Origin: Providencia burhodogranariea DSM 19968
GTDB lineage: Bacteria; Pseudomonadota; Gammaproteobacteria; Enterobacterales; Enterobacteriaceae
NCBI RefSeq assembly: GCF_000314855.2
Contig: NZ_KB233222.1
Coordinates: forward strand, 1,166,894 to 1,230,893
Length of the DNA: 64,000 nt
Reading direction: 5' to 3'
Shown here in pieces: positions 37,154 through 48,790 of the stretch. A model generated the notes under the pieces. That model saw only the letters and a program-made list of their open reading frames with translations. It was not told the DNA's origin and did not search any database. The position numbers were made by a program, and so were the translations under genes. The first letter of the stretch is position 1, and every line of letters starts with the position of its first letter.

Positions 37154-37332
37154 GATTTTTTTCCTATCTTATTTATTAATATATTTGGATATCATCGCAT
37201 TGATTGATGTCATTGGCTAATGTAGGGTACAAGTTAAAGTAAGATTACGATAAAAGCTGATTAATTTTACTGGTTGTTTAACTGCAATCGTGAGACTATT
37301 TTTATTAAGATAAATATGAGAAGGATGATTTT

Positions 37333-38379
37333 GTGGAGTATTTCTCTCTGTACGGCCTATTTTTGGCAAAAGTAGTGACAATAGTGCTTGCTATTGTTGT
37401 GCTTGCCGTTTTTGTTTTTGGTGCCGGTATGCGTCGCCAAGGTGGACGAGGTGAATTGAAAATTACGGATTTAGGTGAGAATTACCGTGATCGTCAACGC
37501 CAAATGCAACAAGTTAAAATGAACGATTCTGAGCATAAAGCTTGGTTGAAAGCGTTTAAAAAACAGCAAAAGGTAAAAGTAAAAACTGAGAAAGCAGGGG
37601 CTAAAACCGGGCAAACAAGTGTTAAAAAGCCATGTTTATATGTCTTAGACTTTAAAGGAAGCATGGATGCTCGTGAAGTTGGGTCTTTAAGGGAAGAAAT
37701 CAGCGCCATTCTTGCTGTTGCAGATCAACAAGATGAAGTTCTATTACGCCTTGAGAGCCCTGGCGGTGTAGTGCATGGCTATGGTCTTGCTGCTTCTCAG
37801 CTTACTCGTTTAAAAGACAAAAATATTCCGCTGACGGTTGCTGTTGATAAAGTCGCCGCGAGTGGTGGTTATATGATGGCTTGTATTGCGACAAAAATTG
37901 TTGCAGCACCGTTTGCTATTATTGGTTCAATTGGTGTTGTTGCACAAGTTCCAAACATTCATCGTTTATTGAAAAAACATGATGTCGATGTTGAGCTGCA
38001 TACGGCGGGTGAATATAAACGAACCTTGACTATGTTAGGTGAAAATACAGAACAAGGTCGTCAAAAATTTGTTGAGAATCTCAATGAAACGCATGAATTG
38101 TTTAAACAGTTTGTCCATCAAAATCGCCCAGCGTTGGATATAAATGCTGTCGCTACTGGCGAATATTGGTATGGAAGCCAAGCATTAGAGAAAGGCTTGG
38201 TAGACCAAATTGGTGTGAGCGATGATATTATTATTGCGGCAGTGGATACAAAAGAAATTGTTGGTATCCGTTATGCTCAAAGTAAAAAAATGCTTGAACG
38301 TTTCACCAGTAATGTTTCTGAAAATGTTGATAAATTGTTACTGCGTTGGTGGCAGCGTGGTCAAAAACCATTTATGTAA
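37333..38379 (+). CDS. sohB: Probable inner-membrane protease SohB
   Basis: 348-aa S49-family serine peptidase (signal peptide peptidase-like). An N-terminal transmembrane helix (about residues 8-30, LFLAKVVTIVLAIVVLAVF) is followed by the catalytic domain: VLDFKGSMDAREVGSLREEI, LRLESPGGVVHGYGLAASQL, nucleophile Ser in VDKVAASGGYMMAC and general-base Lys in AGEYKRTLTMLG. The GTG start at 37333 has AAGGA 8 nt upstream and aligns with E. coli SohB. sohB was found as a multicopy suppressor of htrA; natural substrates are unclear. A strong terminator follows. Confidence 0.95.
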   Translation: MEYFSLYGLFLAKVVTIVLAIVVLAVFVFGAGMRRQGGRGELKITDLGENYRDRQRQMQQVKMNDSEHKAWLKAFKKQQKVKVKTEKAGAKTGQTSVKKPCLYVLDFKGSMDAREVGSLREEISAILAVADQQDEVLLRLESPGGVVHGYGLAASQLTRLKDKNIPLTVAVDKVAASGGYMMACIATKIVAAPFAIIGSIGVVAQVPNIHRLLKKHDVDVELHTAGEYKRTLTMLGENTEQGRQKFVENLNETHELFKQFVHQNRPALDINAVATGEYWYGSQALEKGLVDQIGVSDDIIIAAVDTKEIVGIRYAQSKKMLERFTSNVSENVDKLLLRWWQRGQKPFM

Positions 38380-38430
38380 CGTAATTTAAAATTAGTTTCT
38401 CGCAGTAAAGATATTTGTTTACTATTATTA

Positions 38431-38458
38431 ATTACCGGCTAATAGCCGGTAATTTTTT
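38431..38458 (+). terminator. Rho-independent terminator of sohB
   Basis: ATTACCGGCT - AAT - AGCCGGTAAT followed by TTTTTT. Perfect 10-bp stem, GC-rich core, strong U-run; it lies just before the convergent yciN end. Confidence 0.93.
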
Positions 38459-38470
38459 AAGTAAGAAAGA

Positions 38471-38719
38471 CTATTTAAGATGGAATTGCGCCGAAAGTAT
38501 ATGTGAAAGATGTTTGTACATATTAAAAGCAGCAGTACTTTTTGTTGTCGGAATACCATTAGCATCTAAAAAGAATTCACCTTTGAAAACTAATGTGTCT
38601 CGATGTTGCTCTACAGAATCAACAAACATGCCATGAATAAAATCATCATGTTCCTGTATGATTTTATTCGCTTTTTCGATAAGTTTATCTTTTGTTATAT
38701 ATTGGATATTGTCCTGCAT
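38471..38719 (-). CDS. yciN: YciN family protein
   Basis: 82-aa small cytoplasmic protein matching E. coli YciN (83 aa, DUF2498): KANKIIQEHDDF, LVFKGEFFLDANGIPTTKST and AFNMYKHLSHILS. Function unknown. AAGGAG lies 6 nt before the ATG. It is divergent from topA and convergent with sohB, as in E. coli. Confidence 0.92.
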   Translation of the reverse strand: MQDNIQYITKDKLIEKANKIIQEHDDFIHGMFVDSVEQHRDTLVFKGEFFLDANGIPTTKSTAAFNMYKHLSHILSAQFHLK

Positions 38720-39007
38720 AAGTTAACTCCTTCGAAAAAATAATTGGTTGCGTCTAGCTTTTTATCAGGTAGAGTGTGCTTTTCGTTTGCAATATTTAGG
38801 TATTATACGGCTTAAATCAGTCAGCTAGAACATTATGTGTTCTTTTTAGAATAGCGTGATTAGCTTTGTAAGTTTTGTTCAAGCGCAAACTATTTTGAGA
38901 AAATATATTGATATATTGCGATTGTGTCTCAATATAAAAAAGAGATTTTAATTTTGCGCATTTTAATGTAGAAATGCGCCATTGTAGAAATTTAGGTAAA
39001 GGTAAAT

Positions 39008-41602
39008 ATGGGCAAAGCTCTTGTTATCGTGGAGTCCCCGGCAAAAGCCAAAACGATCAATAAGTATCTTGGCAGTGGCTACGTGGTTAAAAGCAGCGTC
39101 GGCCACATTCGTGATCTGCCGAAAAGTGGATCCGGCTCACAAAAGAGCACCGGCTCATCTACCGAAAAAACTAAAAAGGTTAAGAAAGATCCCCAAACTG
39201 CATTAGTTAAACGTATGGGGATTGATCCTTACCATGGTTGGAAGGCAAATTATCAAATTTTGCCGGGTAAGGAAAAAGTTGTTTCAGAATTACAAGCTTT
39301 GGCGGCAGATGCAGATCATATCTATCTTGCGACGGATCTCGACCGCGAAGGGGAAGCTATTGCATGGCACTTACGAGAGGTGATTGGTGGTGATGACTCC
39401 CGCTTTAGCCGCGTAGTATTTAACGAAATTACTAAGAATGCGATTACTCAAGCATTTGAAAAACCAGGTGAATTAAATATTGATCGGGTGAATGCACAAC
39501 AAGCACGTCGTTTTATGGATCGTGTTGTTGGTTATATGGTATCGCCTTTGTTATGGAAAAAAGTCGCACGTGGTTTATCTGCAGGGCGAGTACAATCAGT
39601 TGCTGTTCGTCTAATTGTTGAACGCGAACGTGAAATTAAAGCGTTTGTGCCAGAAGAGTATTGGGAACTTCATGCGGACCTTGCAGATAAAAGTGTTGCT
39701 GCATTGCGTATGGAAGTTACTCATCAATTAGGCAAACCGTTCAAGCCAGTTACTAAAGCGCAGACTGATGCAGCAGTTAGTTTACTTGAGAACGCACGTT
39801 TTCAGGTTACTGACCGTGAAGACAGGCCAACCTCAAGTAAGCCGAGTGCACCTTTCATCACATCAACACTCCAACAAGCGGCAAGTACTCGCCTTGGTTT
39901 TGGCGTGAAAAAAACGATGATGATGGCGCAGCGTCTTTATGAAGCCGGTTACATCACCTATATGCGTACAGACTCAACAAACTTGAGTCAAGATGCATTA
40001 ACGATGGTACGCGATTATATCAATGATAACTTTGGTGCTAAGTATCTTCCAAAAGATGTCAATGTATATAGCAGCAAAGATAACTCACAAGAAGCGCACG
40101 AAGCTATTCGCCCTTCAAGTGTTGATGTATTACCCGACACATTGAAAGATATGGAGTCGGATGCTAAAAGGCTGTATCAGCTGATTTGGAATCAATTTGT
40201 GGCTTGCCAAATGACGCCAGCAAAATATGATTCAACAACGCTTACAGTCAAGGCTGGCGATTTTGATCTTAAAGCGAAAGGACGTACATTACGCTTTGAT
40301 GGTTGGACTCGCGTCATGGCAGCATTGCGTAAAAATGATGAAGATAAAACATTACCACCAATTCAAGTTGGTAGTGAATTGTCATTAGTTGAACTATTAC
40401 CAAGTCAGCATTTTACCAAGCCACCAGCTCGTTTTAGTGAAGCATCATTGGTTAAAGAATTGGAAAAACGCGGTATTGGTCGTCCCTCAACTTATGCAGC
40501 AATTATTTCAACTATTCAAGATAGAGGCTACGTTAAAGTTGAAAATCGCCGCTTCTACGCTGAAAAAATGGGTGAAATCGTTACAGATAGGTTGGAAGAA
40601 AACTTCAACGATCTAATGAACTATGATTTTACAGCACGTATGGAAAATCAGCTCGACCATGTTGCTAACCATGAAGCAGAATGGAAAGCTGTTTTGGATG
40701 AGTTTTTCTCTGATTTTAGTAAGCAATTGGATGTTGCAGAGAAAGATCCTGAAGAAGGAGGAATGCGTACTAATCCAATGGTGATCACATCAATTACTTG
40801 TCCTGATTGTGAGCGTCATATGGGAATTCGTACTGCTTCAACAGGGGTATTCCTCGGTTGTTCCGGTTATGCATTGCCGCCTAAAGAACGCTGTAAAAAA
40901 ACTATCAATCTCATTCCTGAAGATGAATTACTTAATATTCTCGAAGGTGATGATGCGGAAACTAATGCCTTACGTGCAAAACGTCGTTGTCCAAAATGTG
41001 GTACGGCGATGGATAGCTACTTGATTGATAATCAACGTAAGCTGCATGTATGTGGTAATAACCCTGCTTGTGAAGGCTATGAAATTGAAGAGGGTGAGTT
41101 CCGCATTAAAGGTTATGATGGGCCTGTTATTGAGTGTGACAAATGTGGTTCTGAAATGCACCTAAAAATGGGGCGTTTTGGTAAGTACATGGGGTGTACC
41201 AATGACGAGTGTAAAAACACACGTAAGATCTTAAGAAGCGGTGAAATTGCACCACCAAAAGAAGATCCGGTTCCATTGCCAGAATTGCCGTGTGAAAAAT
41301 CAGATGCTTATTTTGTATTGCGTGATGGTGCTGCGGGAGTATTCCTTGCAGCAAATACATTCCCTAAATCGAGAGAAACTCGAGCTCCTTTAGTGGAAGA
41401 GTTACAACGCTTTAAAGATAGGCTGCCTGAAAAATTGGCTTATTTAGCAGAAGCGCCTGAACAAGATCCAGAAGGCAATAAGACCGTTGTTCGTTTTAGC
41501 CGTAAAACAAAGCAGCAATATGTTTCTTCGGAGAAAAATGGTAAAGCAACCGGTTGGAGTGCATTTTATATAGATGGCAAATGGGTTGCTAAAGAAAAGT
41601 AA
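39008..41602 (+). CDS. topA: DNA topoisomerase I
   Basis: Type IA topoisomerase that relaxes negative supercoils. It is 864 aa (E. coli 865). The N-terminal Toprim domain has [17 protein letters not shown] (acidic Glu) and [16 protein letters not shown] (DxDxE). The active-site Tyr is in [14 protein letters not shown] (about residue 319). The C-terminal region has three four-Cys zinc ribbons ([10 protein letters not shown]..., RCPKCGTAM..., [22 protein letters not shown]) followed by the zinc-free ribbon tail. AAAGG precedes the ATG. It is a single gene closed by the hairpin at 41668-41697. In E. coli cysB is next; here three other genes intervene. Confidence 0.98.
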   Translation: MGKALVIVESPAKAKTINKYLGSGYVVKSSVGHIRDLPKSGSGSQKSTGSSTEKTKKVKKDPQTALVKRMGIDPYHGWKANYQILPGKEKVVSELQALAADADHIYLATDLDREGEAIAWHLREVIGGDDSRFSRVVFNEITKNAITQAFEKPGELNIDRVNAQQARRFMDRVVGYMVSPLLWKKVARGLSAGRVQSVAVRLIVEREREIKAFVPEEYWELHADLADKSVAALRMEVTHQLGKPFKPVTKAQTDAAVSLLENARFQVTDREDRPTSSKPSAPFITSTLQQAASTRLGFGVKKTMMMAQRLYEAGYITYMRTDSTNLSQDALTMVRDYINDNFGAKYLPKDVNVYSSKDNSQEAHEAIRPSSVDVLPDTLKDMESDAKRLYQLIWNQFVACQMTPAKYDSTTLTVKAGDFDLKAKGRTLRFDGWTRVMAALRKNDEDKTLPPIQVGSELSLVELLPSQHFTKPPARFSEASLVKELEKRGIGRPSTYAAIISTIQDRGYVKVENRRFYAEKMGEIVTDRLEENFNDLMNYDFTARMENQLDHVANHEAEWKAVLDEFFSDFSKQLDVAEKDPEEGGMRTNPMVITSITCPDCERHMGIRTASTGVFLGCSGYALPPKERCKKTINLIPEDELLNILEGDDAETNALRAKRRCPKCGTAMDSYLIDNQRKLHVCGNNPACEGYEIEEGEFRIKGYDGPVIECDKCGSEMHLKMGRFGKYMGCTNDECKNTRKILRSGEIAPPKEDPVPLPELPCEKSDAYFVLRDGAAGVFLAANTFPKSRETRAPLVEELQRFKDRLPEKLAYLAEAPEQDPEGNKTVVRFSRKTKQQYVSSEKNGKATGWSAFYIDGKWVAKEK

Positions 41603-42186
41603 CCTATTTAAGCGGTTTAGCTTCAATCTGAAATGTTTTAGCTAGTAACAATGAGTATTTTTATTTAAAGGCGATGGATTTATATCTATCGCCTTTTAGT
41701 TTTCATAAAACTTCAATGTGCCGTTATAAATTAGTAGAACAGTAAATGTTCATATCACCGATAACGATAACCCAGTTTATATCGCTAATAACTTCATTTT
41801 GATTGATGTTCTTATTTTTTAAACCGAATACCGTCATCATTTATAGATGACTAAAATAATTTCAATTATTCATTTACAACATATGTTATTCCCAAAACAA
41901 GCAATAGGAATATGGTTAAAATTATTTTATCTATAACGTGGTAATCCCAATAATTGCGTTTTAACAAACTTAAGGCTTAAATAGACAATTTATAATTCTA
42001 AATTATATTTGAATTAGAGTGGTTTTAATATCGTCAATAGTGATAAGCAATGAATGAATAATTATCACAATCGCAATATCCGATGGTTTTGATTCATTTA
42101 ATTAAATAAGCTGTTTGATAGGTAATTACCTATGCGAAATTTCGGGCAGCCATTATTTTATTATTTGACAAATTCAGGGGATAAAA
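41603..42186. other. Intergenic region between topA and the carboxylesterase gene
   Basis: 584 AT-rich nt. After the topA terminator I see no gene or repeat. It should contain the promoter of the carboxylesterase gene, but no site is distinctive. Confidence 0.5.
41668..41697 (+). terminator. Terminator of topA
   Basis: AAAGGCGAT / ATCGCCTTT stem, then TTAGTTTTC; 65 nt past the topA stop. Confidence 0.75.
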
Positions 42187-43863
42187 ATGTCGTTACATAA
42201 ACGCAAAATAACACCAATAGCTTTATTTTTTCTATTTTTATCGACATCATCAGCTCAAGCATTACCGCTCACAGTGGAGACCTCTGCTGGTAAAGTAAAA
42301 GGTCAAACACAAGAAGCCCTAGCTGTCTGGACGGGGATCCCTTATGGAAAAGCACCTATAGGGGAACTTCGCTGGCAAAAACCGCAATTAGTTGAAGTTT
42401 GGAATGGCGTTTTTGATGCAACACAGCCTGCTGCAAATTGCATTCAACCATCAAAGTCAGGCCCGATTGGTGTTGAGGATTGCTTAAATTTAAATATTTA
42501 TCGACCTAATAATGATCAGACAAACCTTCCAGTCTTATACTATATACATGGTGGTAATAATCAGATGGGAACCTCTGCTGAATTTAATCCTCAATCAGCA
42601 GCGATTTCTCTTAATGCGGTTATTGTTACTGTTAATCACCGTTTAGGTGCTTTAGGTTTTAATCCGCTGTCCGCTTTAAATACAGGCGATAAATTACAAG
42701 ATTCTGGGAATTTTGCGTTATTAGATATTAAATTATCGCTTGATTGGGTAAAAAATAATATTGCTCAGTTTGGTGGTAATCCTAACAATATAACCATATC
42801 AGGTTTTTCGGCTGGTGGGCGTGATGTTATGGCCATGCTGATTTCGCCACTTTTTGAAAATACCTTTAATAAAGCGTTAGTTTTTAGCGGAGGAATGACA
42901 ACCTCGGATAAAGCGGAAGCTGAACAAATATTTGCACAACGGTTTGCAGCTTTAGCCGTGAGAGATAATAAAAAATCTGACTTAGATTCTGCTAAAAAAT
43001 GGTTATTAGATGCTTCACCAGATGTTAAAGCTTATCTTTATCAACTTTCAGCCGATGATTTAGCTTCATTATTTGGTGATGCCGGGATCAGAATGTCTCA
43101 GTTCCCACATCTTTATCGTGATGGTGTTGTATTACCAAAGAATGGTTTTGAAACTGATAAATATCATTCAGTGCCTATTGTAATGATCACAGGGCAAGGT
43201 GAGTTTTCTTTATTTGCACGTGGCGATAAACGCTTTGCACCCGCTATTACTGATAACACATTAGAAACGAATACTAATCTATTGAATCAATATCATTTTG
43301 TGAACCAATATGGTGGGTTACTTTATAGTTTATTCAATGTTACTCAATCGGCACAAAAAATGTATCCACATTATAAAGCACCAATATATGGTGTGGAATT
43401 TGTTCTAGGCTCCGACCCATTAATAACAGGGCATCAATTAGCGCCAGTAGGATCTTTCCATGGTATTTTCTTAGCTCTATGGGATAAAGAAAAATTCGCT
43501 AATTTCAATACAGAACTGCTCGCATTAGAGGGAACAAAAGACTTTACTCAAAAATTCGATAGCTATATTAATGGGTTCCTCAAAGATGGAATTCCTGTAA
43601 GTAAAGGTCAAGTGGAATGGAAACCATGGACGCCAGAAAATGAAAAAGCGGGTGAGTCCTTATTAGTTCTTGATGCAAACAAAGCGAAGTCGATTGCTTA
43701 TATGAGCAATAAATCCTATCAGTATGATGATGTTATTGCTGCAATCGAAAAAGATAATAGAGTCACACCAGAAGAGAAAAAAGAATTATTATCACAAGTG
43801 TTAAATGGTCGTTGGTTCAGTGAGCCATTAGATAAACACTTTAATACAGTTACAAAAAAATAA
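42187..43863 (+). CDS. Exported type-B carboxylesterase
   Basis: 558-aa alpha/beta hydrolase of the carboxylesterase/para-nitrobenzyl-esterase family. A signal peptide covers about residues 1-26 (IALFFLFLSTSSAQA). Family landmarks are VWTGIPYGKAPIGELRW, EDCLNLNIYRP (97 on), oxyanion HGG (121-123), nucleophile Ser208 in GFSAGG, probable acid Glu339 in GQGEF and His425 in GSFHG. The usual GESAGG elbow is GFSAGG here. It should hydrolyse esters in the periplasm or outside; the substrate is unknown. Absent from E. coli at this locus. A hairpin at 43877-43908 follows. Confidence 0.87.
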   Translation: MSLHKRKITPIALFFLFLSTSSAQALPLTVETSAGKVKGQTQEALAVWTGIPYGKAPIGELRWQKPQLVEVWNGVFDATQPAANCIQPSKSGPIGVEDCLNLNIYRPNNDQTNLPVLYYIHGGNNQMGTSAEFNPQSAAISLNAVIVTVNHRLGALGFNPLSALNTGDKLQDSGNFALLDIKLSLDWVKNNIAQFGGNPNNITISGFSAGGRDVMAMLISPLFENTFNKALVFSGGMTTSDKAEAEQIFAQRFAALAVRDNKKSDLDSAKKWLLDASPDVKAYLYQLSADDLASLFGDAGIRMSQFPHLYRDGVVLPKNGFETDKYHSVPIVMITGQGEFSLFARGDKRFAPAITDNTLETNTNLLNQYHFVNQYGGLLYSLFNVTQSAQKMYPHYKAPIYGVEFVLGSDPLITGHQLAPVGSFHGIFLALWDKEKFANFNTELLALEGTKDFTQKFDSYINGFLKDGIPVSKGQVEWKPWTPENEKAGESLLVLDANKAKSIAYMSNKSYQYDDVIAAIEKDNRVTPEEKKELLSQVLNGRWFSEPLDKHFNTVTKK

Positions 43864-43876
43864 GTTGCTTTAACAA

Positions 43877-43908
43877 TGATGGCGTATGCTTTATAAATGC
43901 GCCATCAT
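43877..43908 (+). terminator. Terminator of the carboxylesterase gene
   Basis: ATGATGGCG / CGCCATCAT stem of 9 bp with a 14-nt loop, followed by a T-rich tract; 14 nt after the stop. Confidence 0.75.
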
Positions 43909-44104
43909 ATCTATTCTTTTTCGTTCAAACTCCGTTGTTATTACTCTCTGGATATATCTTAAAAACTTCGTTATTTAAGTTAAGCATTACTTTGTGTGGT
44001 TGAGTTCAAAGCAATATAACTCTATTTTGCTATTCTAATAATGGAGCCAATACCAATAAATGGCTGATAGGACGCTAAAAAATATAATTGCAACTGGAGG
44101 TAGA

Positions 44105-44629
44105 ATGAAATTCAAGATGTGTTTACTGGCTGGATTGCTGACAGTCTTTGCTGCAAATGCAGCTGAAACAACGGTGGTATTAAAAGAAGCAACGCTTCAA
44201 GGCGAAGGCAAAACGGTAGGTGAGGTTGTTATTTCTGAAACCGAATATGGCTTACTTTTTTCTCCAAAATTAACTGGCTTAGAAGCGGGTGTTCATGGGT
44301 TCCATATCCACGAAAATCCAAGTTGTGAACCCGGAGAGAAAGATGGTAAAACAGTACCAGCATTAAAAGCGGGTGGCCATTTAGATCCACAAAAAACGGC
44401 TGCCCATAAAGGGCCATATGATAAGACAGGGCACCTAGGTGATTTACCAGGTCTTGTTGCTGATGCTAAAGGTAATGCGGATTATGCCGTTTTAGCTCCT
44501 CGCTTCAAAACGCTAAACGATGTTAAAAATCACGCATTGATGGTGCATGTTGGTGGTGATAATTACTCCGATAATCCAGAGGTACTGGGTGGCGGTGGAG
44601 CCCGTATGGCATGTGGTGTAATTAAATAG
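44105..44629 (+). CDS. sodC: Periplasmic Cu/Zn superoxide dismutase
   Basis: Dismutates superoxide in the periplasm. The protein is 174 aa with signal peptide MKFKMCLLAGLLTVFAANA. Copper and zinc ligands are present: GVHGFHIHENPSC, GGHLDP...AAHKGP, and HALMVHVGGDNYSD. The disulfide Cys pair is in NPSC and RMACG. GGAGG lies 5 nt before the ATG at 44105; 15 extra upstream codons are rejected. Bacterial SodC often protects against host oxidative burst, so it can be a virulence-associated trait. It is a single gene placed between other exported proteins. Confidence 0.95.
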   Translation: MKFKMCLLAGLLTVFAANAAETTVVLKEATLQGEGKTVGEVVISETEYGLLFSPKLTGLEAGVHGFHIHENPSCEPGEKDGKTVPALKAGGHLDPQKTAAHKGPYDKTGHLGDLPGLVADAKGNADYAVLAPRFKTLNDVKNHALMVHVGGDNYSDNPEVLGGGGARMACGVIK

Positions 44630-44631
44630 AG

Positions 44632-44653
44632 CAACTGTGTATTTATACAGTTG
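44632..44653 (+). terminator. Short hairpin after sodC
   Basis: CAACTGT / ACAGTTG, then TTTG. 7-bp stem immediately after the stop; a modest terminator. Confidence 0.55.
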
Positions 44654-44880
44654 TTTGTGTGGGACATACTAAATTGTCATTTATCAGCTATGTATCAAAA
44701 TAATGAAAAATCATAACCAATTGAAAATATGAGACATTTGTTTTTTTGGTCGAAAAAATAGCAATTAGCATTTGTACTGTTTGTTTATACAGTATTTTGC
44801 TGTGGTAACACTTTGGGTATCTATGAAAAAATACAAGGTAGGTTTTTAGTGTTTTATCATTGATGAACATTGAGTGAATG

Positions 44881-44907
44881 AAAAGGCGCTGATTTTCAGC
44901 GCCTTTT
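44881..44907. terminator. Terminator of the M13 peptidase gene
   Basis: AAAAGGCGCTGA / TCAGCGCCTTTT with a 3-nt loop, 12-bp perfect stem. It lies 8 nt past the peptidase stop on the minus strand and could act for both strands. Confidence 0.85.
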
Positions 44908-44914
44908 AGTTTCA

Positions 44915-46948
44915 TTACCAAATACGAATACGCTGATCAGGTTCAAGATATAATTTGTTATTTTTATCAACACCAAAGGTTTCATACCATTCATCCATAT
45001 TACGAACGACACCATTGGCACGGAATTGGTTAGGGCTGTGTGGATCCGTTAGAATTTTATTACGTTCAGATTCTTTATTAGAGAGCTCCTGCCAAGTTCG
45101 AGCCCAAGAAATAAAGAAACGCTGTAAGCCAGTAGTACCATCAATAATCGGAGCTTCTCCATTCGGGTAATGCTCTTTGACAAATTGTTTATAAGCACTA
45201 AGCGCAATATTTAACCCGCCTAAGTCACCTATATTTTCGCCAAGTGTGAGTTCACCATTGACTTTCTGACCATCGACGGAAAAGCTATTGAATTGCTCAA
45301 CAAGTTTATTCGTATTTTCTTTAAAATGCGCCTTTGCAGTATCACTCCACCAGTTACGCAATTGCCCAGTTCCATCATATAAGCTGCCCTGATCATCGAA
45401 ACCGTGCCCCATTTCATGGCCAATCACGGCACCAATAGCACCATAGTTATAGGCAGGATCGACATTTGGGTCAAAAAATGGCGCTTGTAGTATAGCCGCA
45501 GGGAAAACAATTTCATTTTGTACAGGGTTAAAGTAAGCATTGATAGTTTGAGGCGTCATTCCCCATTCCCATTTACGTACTGGTTTACCTATCTTGCTCA
45601 TATTATCGTTATAGGACCAATTTAAAACCTGTTGGTAGTTACCTAACAGATTATCAGGTTGCAAATTGATGCTACTAAAATCATTCCACTTGTCAGGGTA
45701 GCCAACCTTAACTGTAAATTGCTCTAATTTTTTTAGTGCTTCTTGGCGAGTGGGCTCATCCATCCAATCATTATCTTTTAGGCGTGAATTAAATGTTCCT
45801 CTAACATAACTGATTAAATCTTTAATTTTAGCTTTTGATTCAGGATTGAAATATTTCTCAACATAAATTTGTCCCATAGGCTCACCTTGTAATTGGTTAA
45901 CCGTTTGAAGGGCTCGTTCTTTGCGTGTTCGCTGTTTTTCGATCCCGTTAAGTTTACGTGAATAAAAATCGAACCTAGCATCAGCAAAATCACGATTTAA
46001 ATAAGGAGATTGGTCACTTAAATAATGGAAACGCAGGTAATTTTGTAGCGTAGATATAGGAGTGTCAGCATAGATTTTAGCCAGTTGTTGTACTGCGGTA
46101 TCATTTTCGACAATCACTTTGTCTAGCTGTTTGTCTGAAATATGCCATTGCTTAAAGAAATTATCCCACTCAAAACCTTTAGTGAAATTTTTCATTTCAA
46201 CAAGTGTCATCGGGTGATAGTTTTTGATGGTGTCACGACGAGCTTCAGGACTCCAATGGGCTTGAGCCATTGATTTTTCAAGGTCAAAAATCTGTTGAGC
46301 TTTTTTATCAACATCTTTTTCGCCTGCAAGTTTCAACACAGTAGCAATATAGGTAATATAATTTTTGCGAATTTCCTGCATTTGCGGCGTGTCATCGAGA
46401 TAGTAATTACGATTCGGTAAGCCAAGTCCACCTTGCCCAAGGTATAGCGCATAGGTATCTGGCTTTTTAGCATCAAGATCGACCCAATATGAAATAAATG
46501 GAGTATAAGCAGGCAAAGCCATTAGCTGGCTTATATCATTGTGTGTTTTAGCATTCGAAATCGCATTGAGATCGTTTTGGAGAGGAGTTATCCCCGTTTT
46601 TTCAATTGCATCTTCATTTAAGTAGCTCAAATATAAATTGCGAATATTACGCTGATTATGGTCGAGTGTACTTTCTTGTGCGCTTTGAAGCTGATCTACG
46701 ATAGTTTGAAGTTGTTTTTCTGTATTTAGATACAACTCGACAAAGGAATTGATGCGGGGCATTCCTACGGGAATCTGTGCTTTGCTAATCCAATCCTGAT
46801 TTACATAGCGATAAAAATCATCACCAGACCTGATGTTATCGGATAAAACGATCTTTTGGTTTCCATAAGAAACTTCTTTAGCGTATAGACTAGGAGCCAT
46901 CGCGATAGTTGACATACTGATGATAAGCGCCAAAATTTTTTTCTGCAT
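44915..46948 (-). CDS. Exported M13-family (neprilysin/PepO-like) zinc metallopeptidase
   Basis: 677-aa endopeptidase of family M13, whose members cleave small peptides. The signal peptide MQKKILALIISMSTIAMAPSLYA suggests the periplasm. An N-terminal M13_N domain covers about residues 40-420. The catalytic domain has VNAFY-like INAYFNP, the zinc motif HEMGH (511-515) and ENIGD with Glu571 and Asp575. NQFRANGVVRN and the C-terminal RIRIW match the family. AGAGGA precedes the ATG. Sitting in a genome segment with two other exported enzymes, it may process host or self peptides (inference). Confidence 0.92.
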   Translation of the reverse strand: MQKKILALIISMSTIAMAPSLYAKEVSYGNQKIVLSDNIRSGDDFYRYVNQDWISKAQIPVGMPRINSFVELYLNTEKQLQTIVDQLQSAQESTLDHNQRNIRNLYLSYLNEDAIEKTGITPLQNDLNAISNAKTHNDISQLMALPAYTPFISYWVDLDAKKPDTYALYLGQGGLGLPNRNYYLDDTPQMQEIRKNYITYIATVLKLAGEKDVDKKAQQIFDLEKSMAQAHWSPEARRDTIKNYHPMTLVEMKNFTKGFEWDNFFKQWHISDKQLDKVIVENDTAVQQLAKIYADTPISTLQNYLRFHYLSDQSPYLNRDFADARFDFYSRKLNGIEKQRTRKERALQTVNQLQGEPMGQIYVEKYFNPESKAKIKDLISYVRGTFNSRLKDNDWMDEPTRQEALKKLEQFTVKVGYPDKWNDFSSINLQPDNLLGNYQQVLNWSYNDNMSKIGKPVRKWEWGMTPQTINAYFNPVQNEIVFPAAILQAPFFDPNVDPAYNYGAIGAVIGHEMGHGFDDQGSLYDGTGQLRNWWSDTAKAHFKENTNKLVEQFNSFSVDGQKVNGELTLGENIGDLGGLNIALSAYKQFVKEHYPNGEAPIIDGTTGLQRFFISWARTWQELSNKESERNKILTDPHSPNQFRANGVVRNMDEWYETFGVDKNNKLYLEPDQRIRIW

Positions 46949-48379
<1,431 letters not shown>

Positions 48380-48400
48380 ATATTCTTCGCTTTTCGAACC

Positions 48401-48465
48401 GCTGCGTTGTTGGCTGCACTCGCAAGCCCTAGTTGCATACTGATGTGTACTTCTAGGGCTTTGCT
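48401..48465 (+). repeat. ERIC-like element fragment after cysB
   Basis: GCTGCGTTGTTGGCTGCACT followed by CGCAAGCCCTAGTTGCATAC and TTCTAGGGCTTT resembles the core of ERIC-type repeats, in which a CCCCAG...CTGGGG palindrome follows gctgcgttggctgc. AGCCCTAG/CTAGGGCT (48425-48460) forms the hairpin. It probably also serves as the 3' end of the cysB transcript. The assignment is by pattern memory. Confidence 0.5.
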
Positions 48466-48560
48466 TATTTATACTTACGATTCTAAATGCCCTGAGTACT
48501 TAGCGCTGATGATGTTATTTCTTAGTTTTCTTGGTTTTAACTCTTCTCACTGAGTAAAAT

Positions 48561-48624
48561 ATTTCTCTATTTCTCTATTTCTCTATTTCTCTATTTCTCT
48601 ATTTCTCTATTTCTCTATTTATCT
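48561..48624 (+). repeat. Octamer tandem repeat (ATTTCTCT)8 upstream of acnA
   Basis: Seven perfect tandem copies of ATTTCTCT (48561-48616) and an eighth with one change (ATTTATCT). It lies 167 nt before the acnA ATG. Arrays of this kind change length by slipped-strand mispairing and can alter promoter spacing. Confidence 0.97.
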
Positions 48625-48790
48625 AAATTTGATGATAAGCACATTAAATTTAAGGAATTGACACAAAATCCATAAAGTAAATATTTCTAGCATCTATAAT
48701 TACAAGCAAGAAACAAATCCTATGCTATTTACTGGGTAAATAGGTAAATAAGATGACCAAATAATCATCATAAAATACCAAGGAGGAGTT

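Larger units (their letters stand above)
48380..48790. other. cysB-acnA intergenic region
   Basis: 411 nt containing an ERIC-like imperfect palindrome (48401-48465), an octamer tandem repeat (48561-48624) and the acnA promoter region. No gene. Confidence 0.6.
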
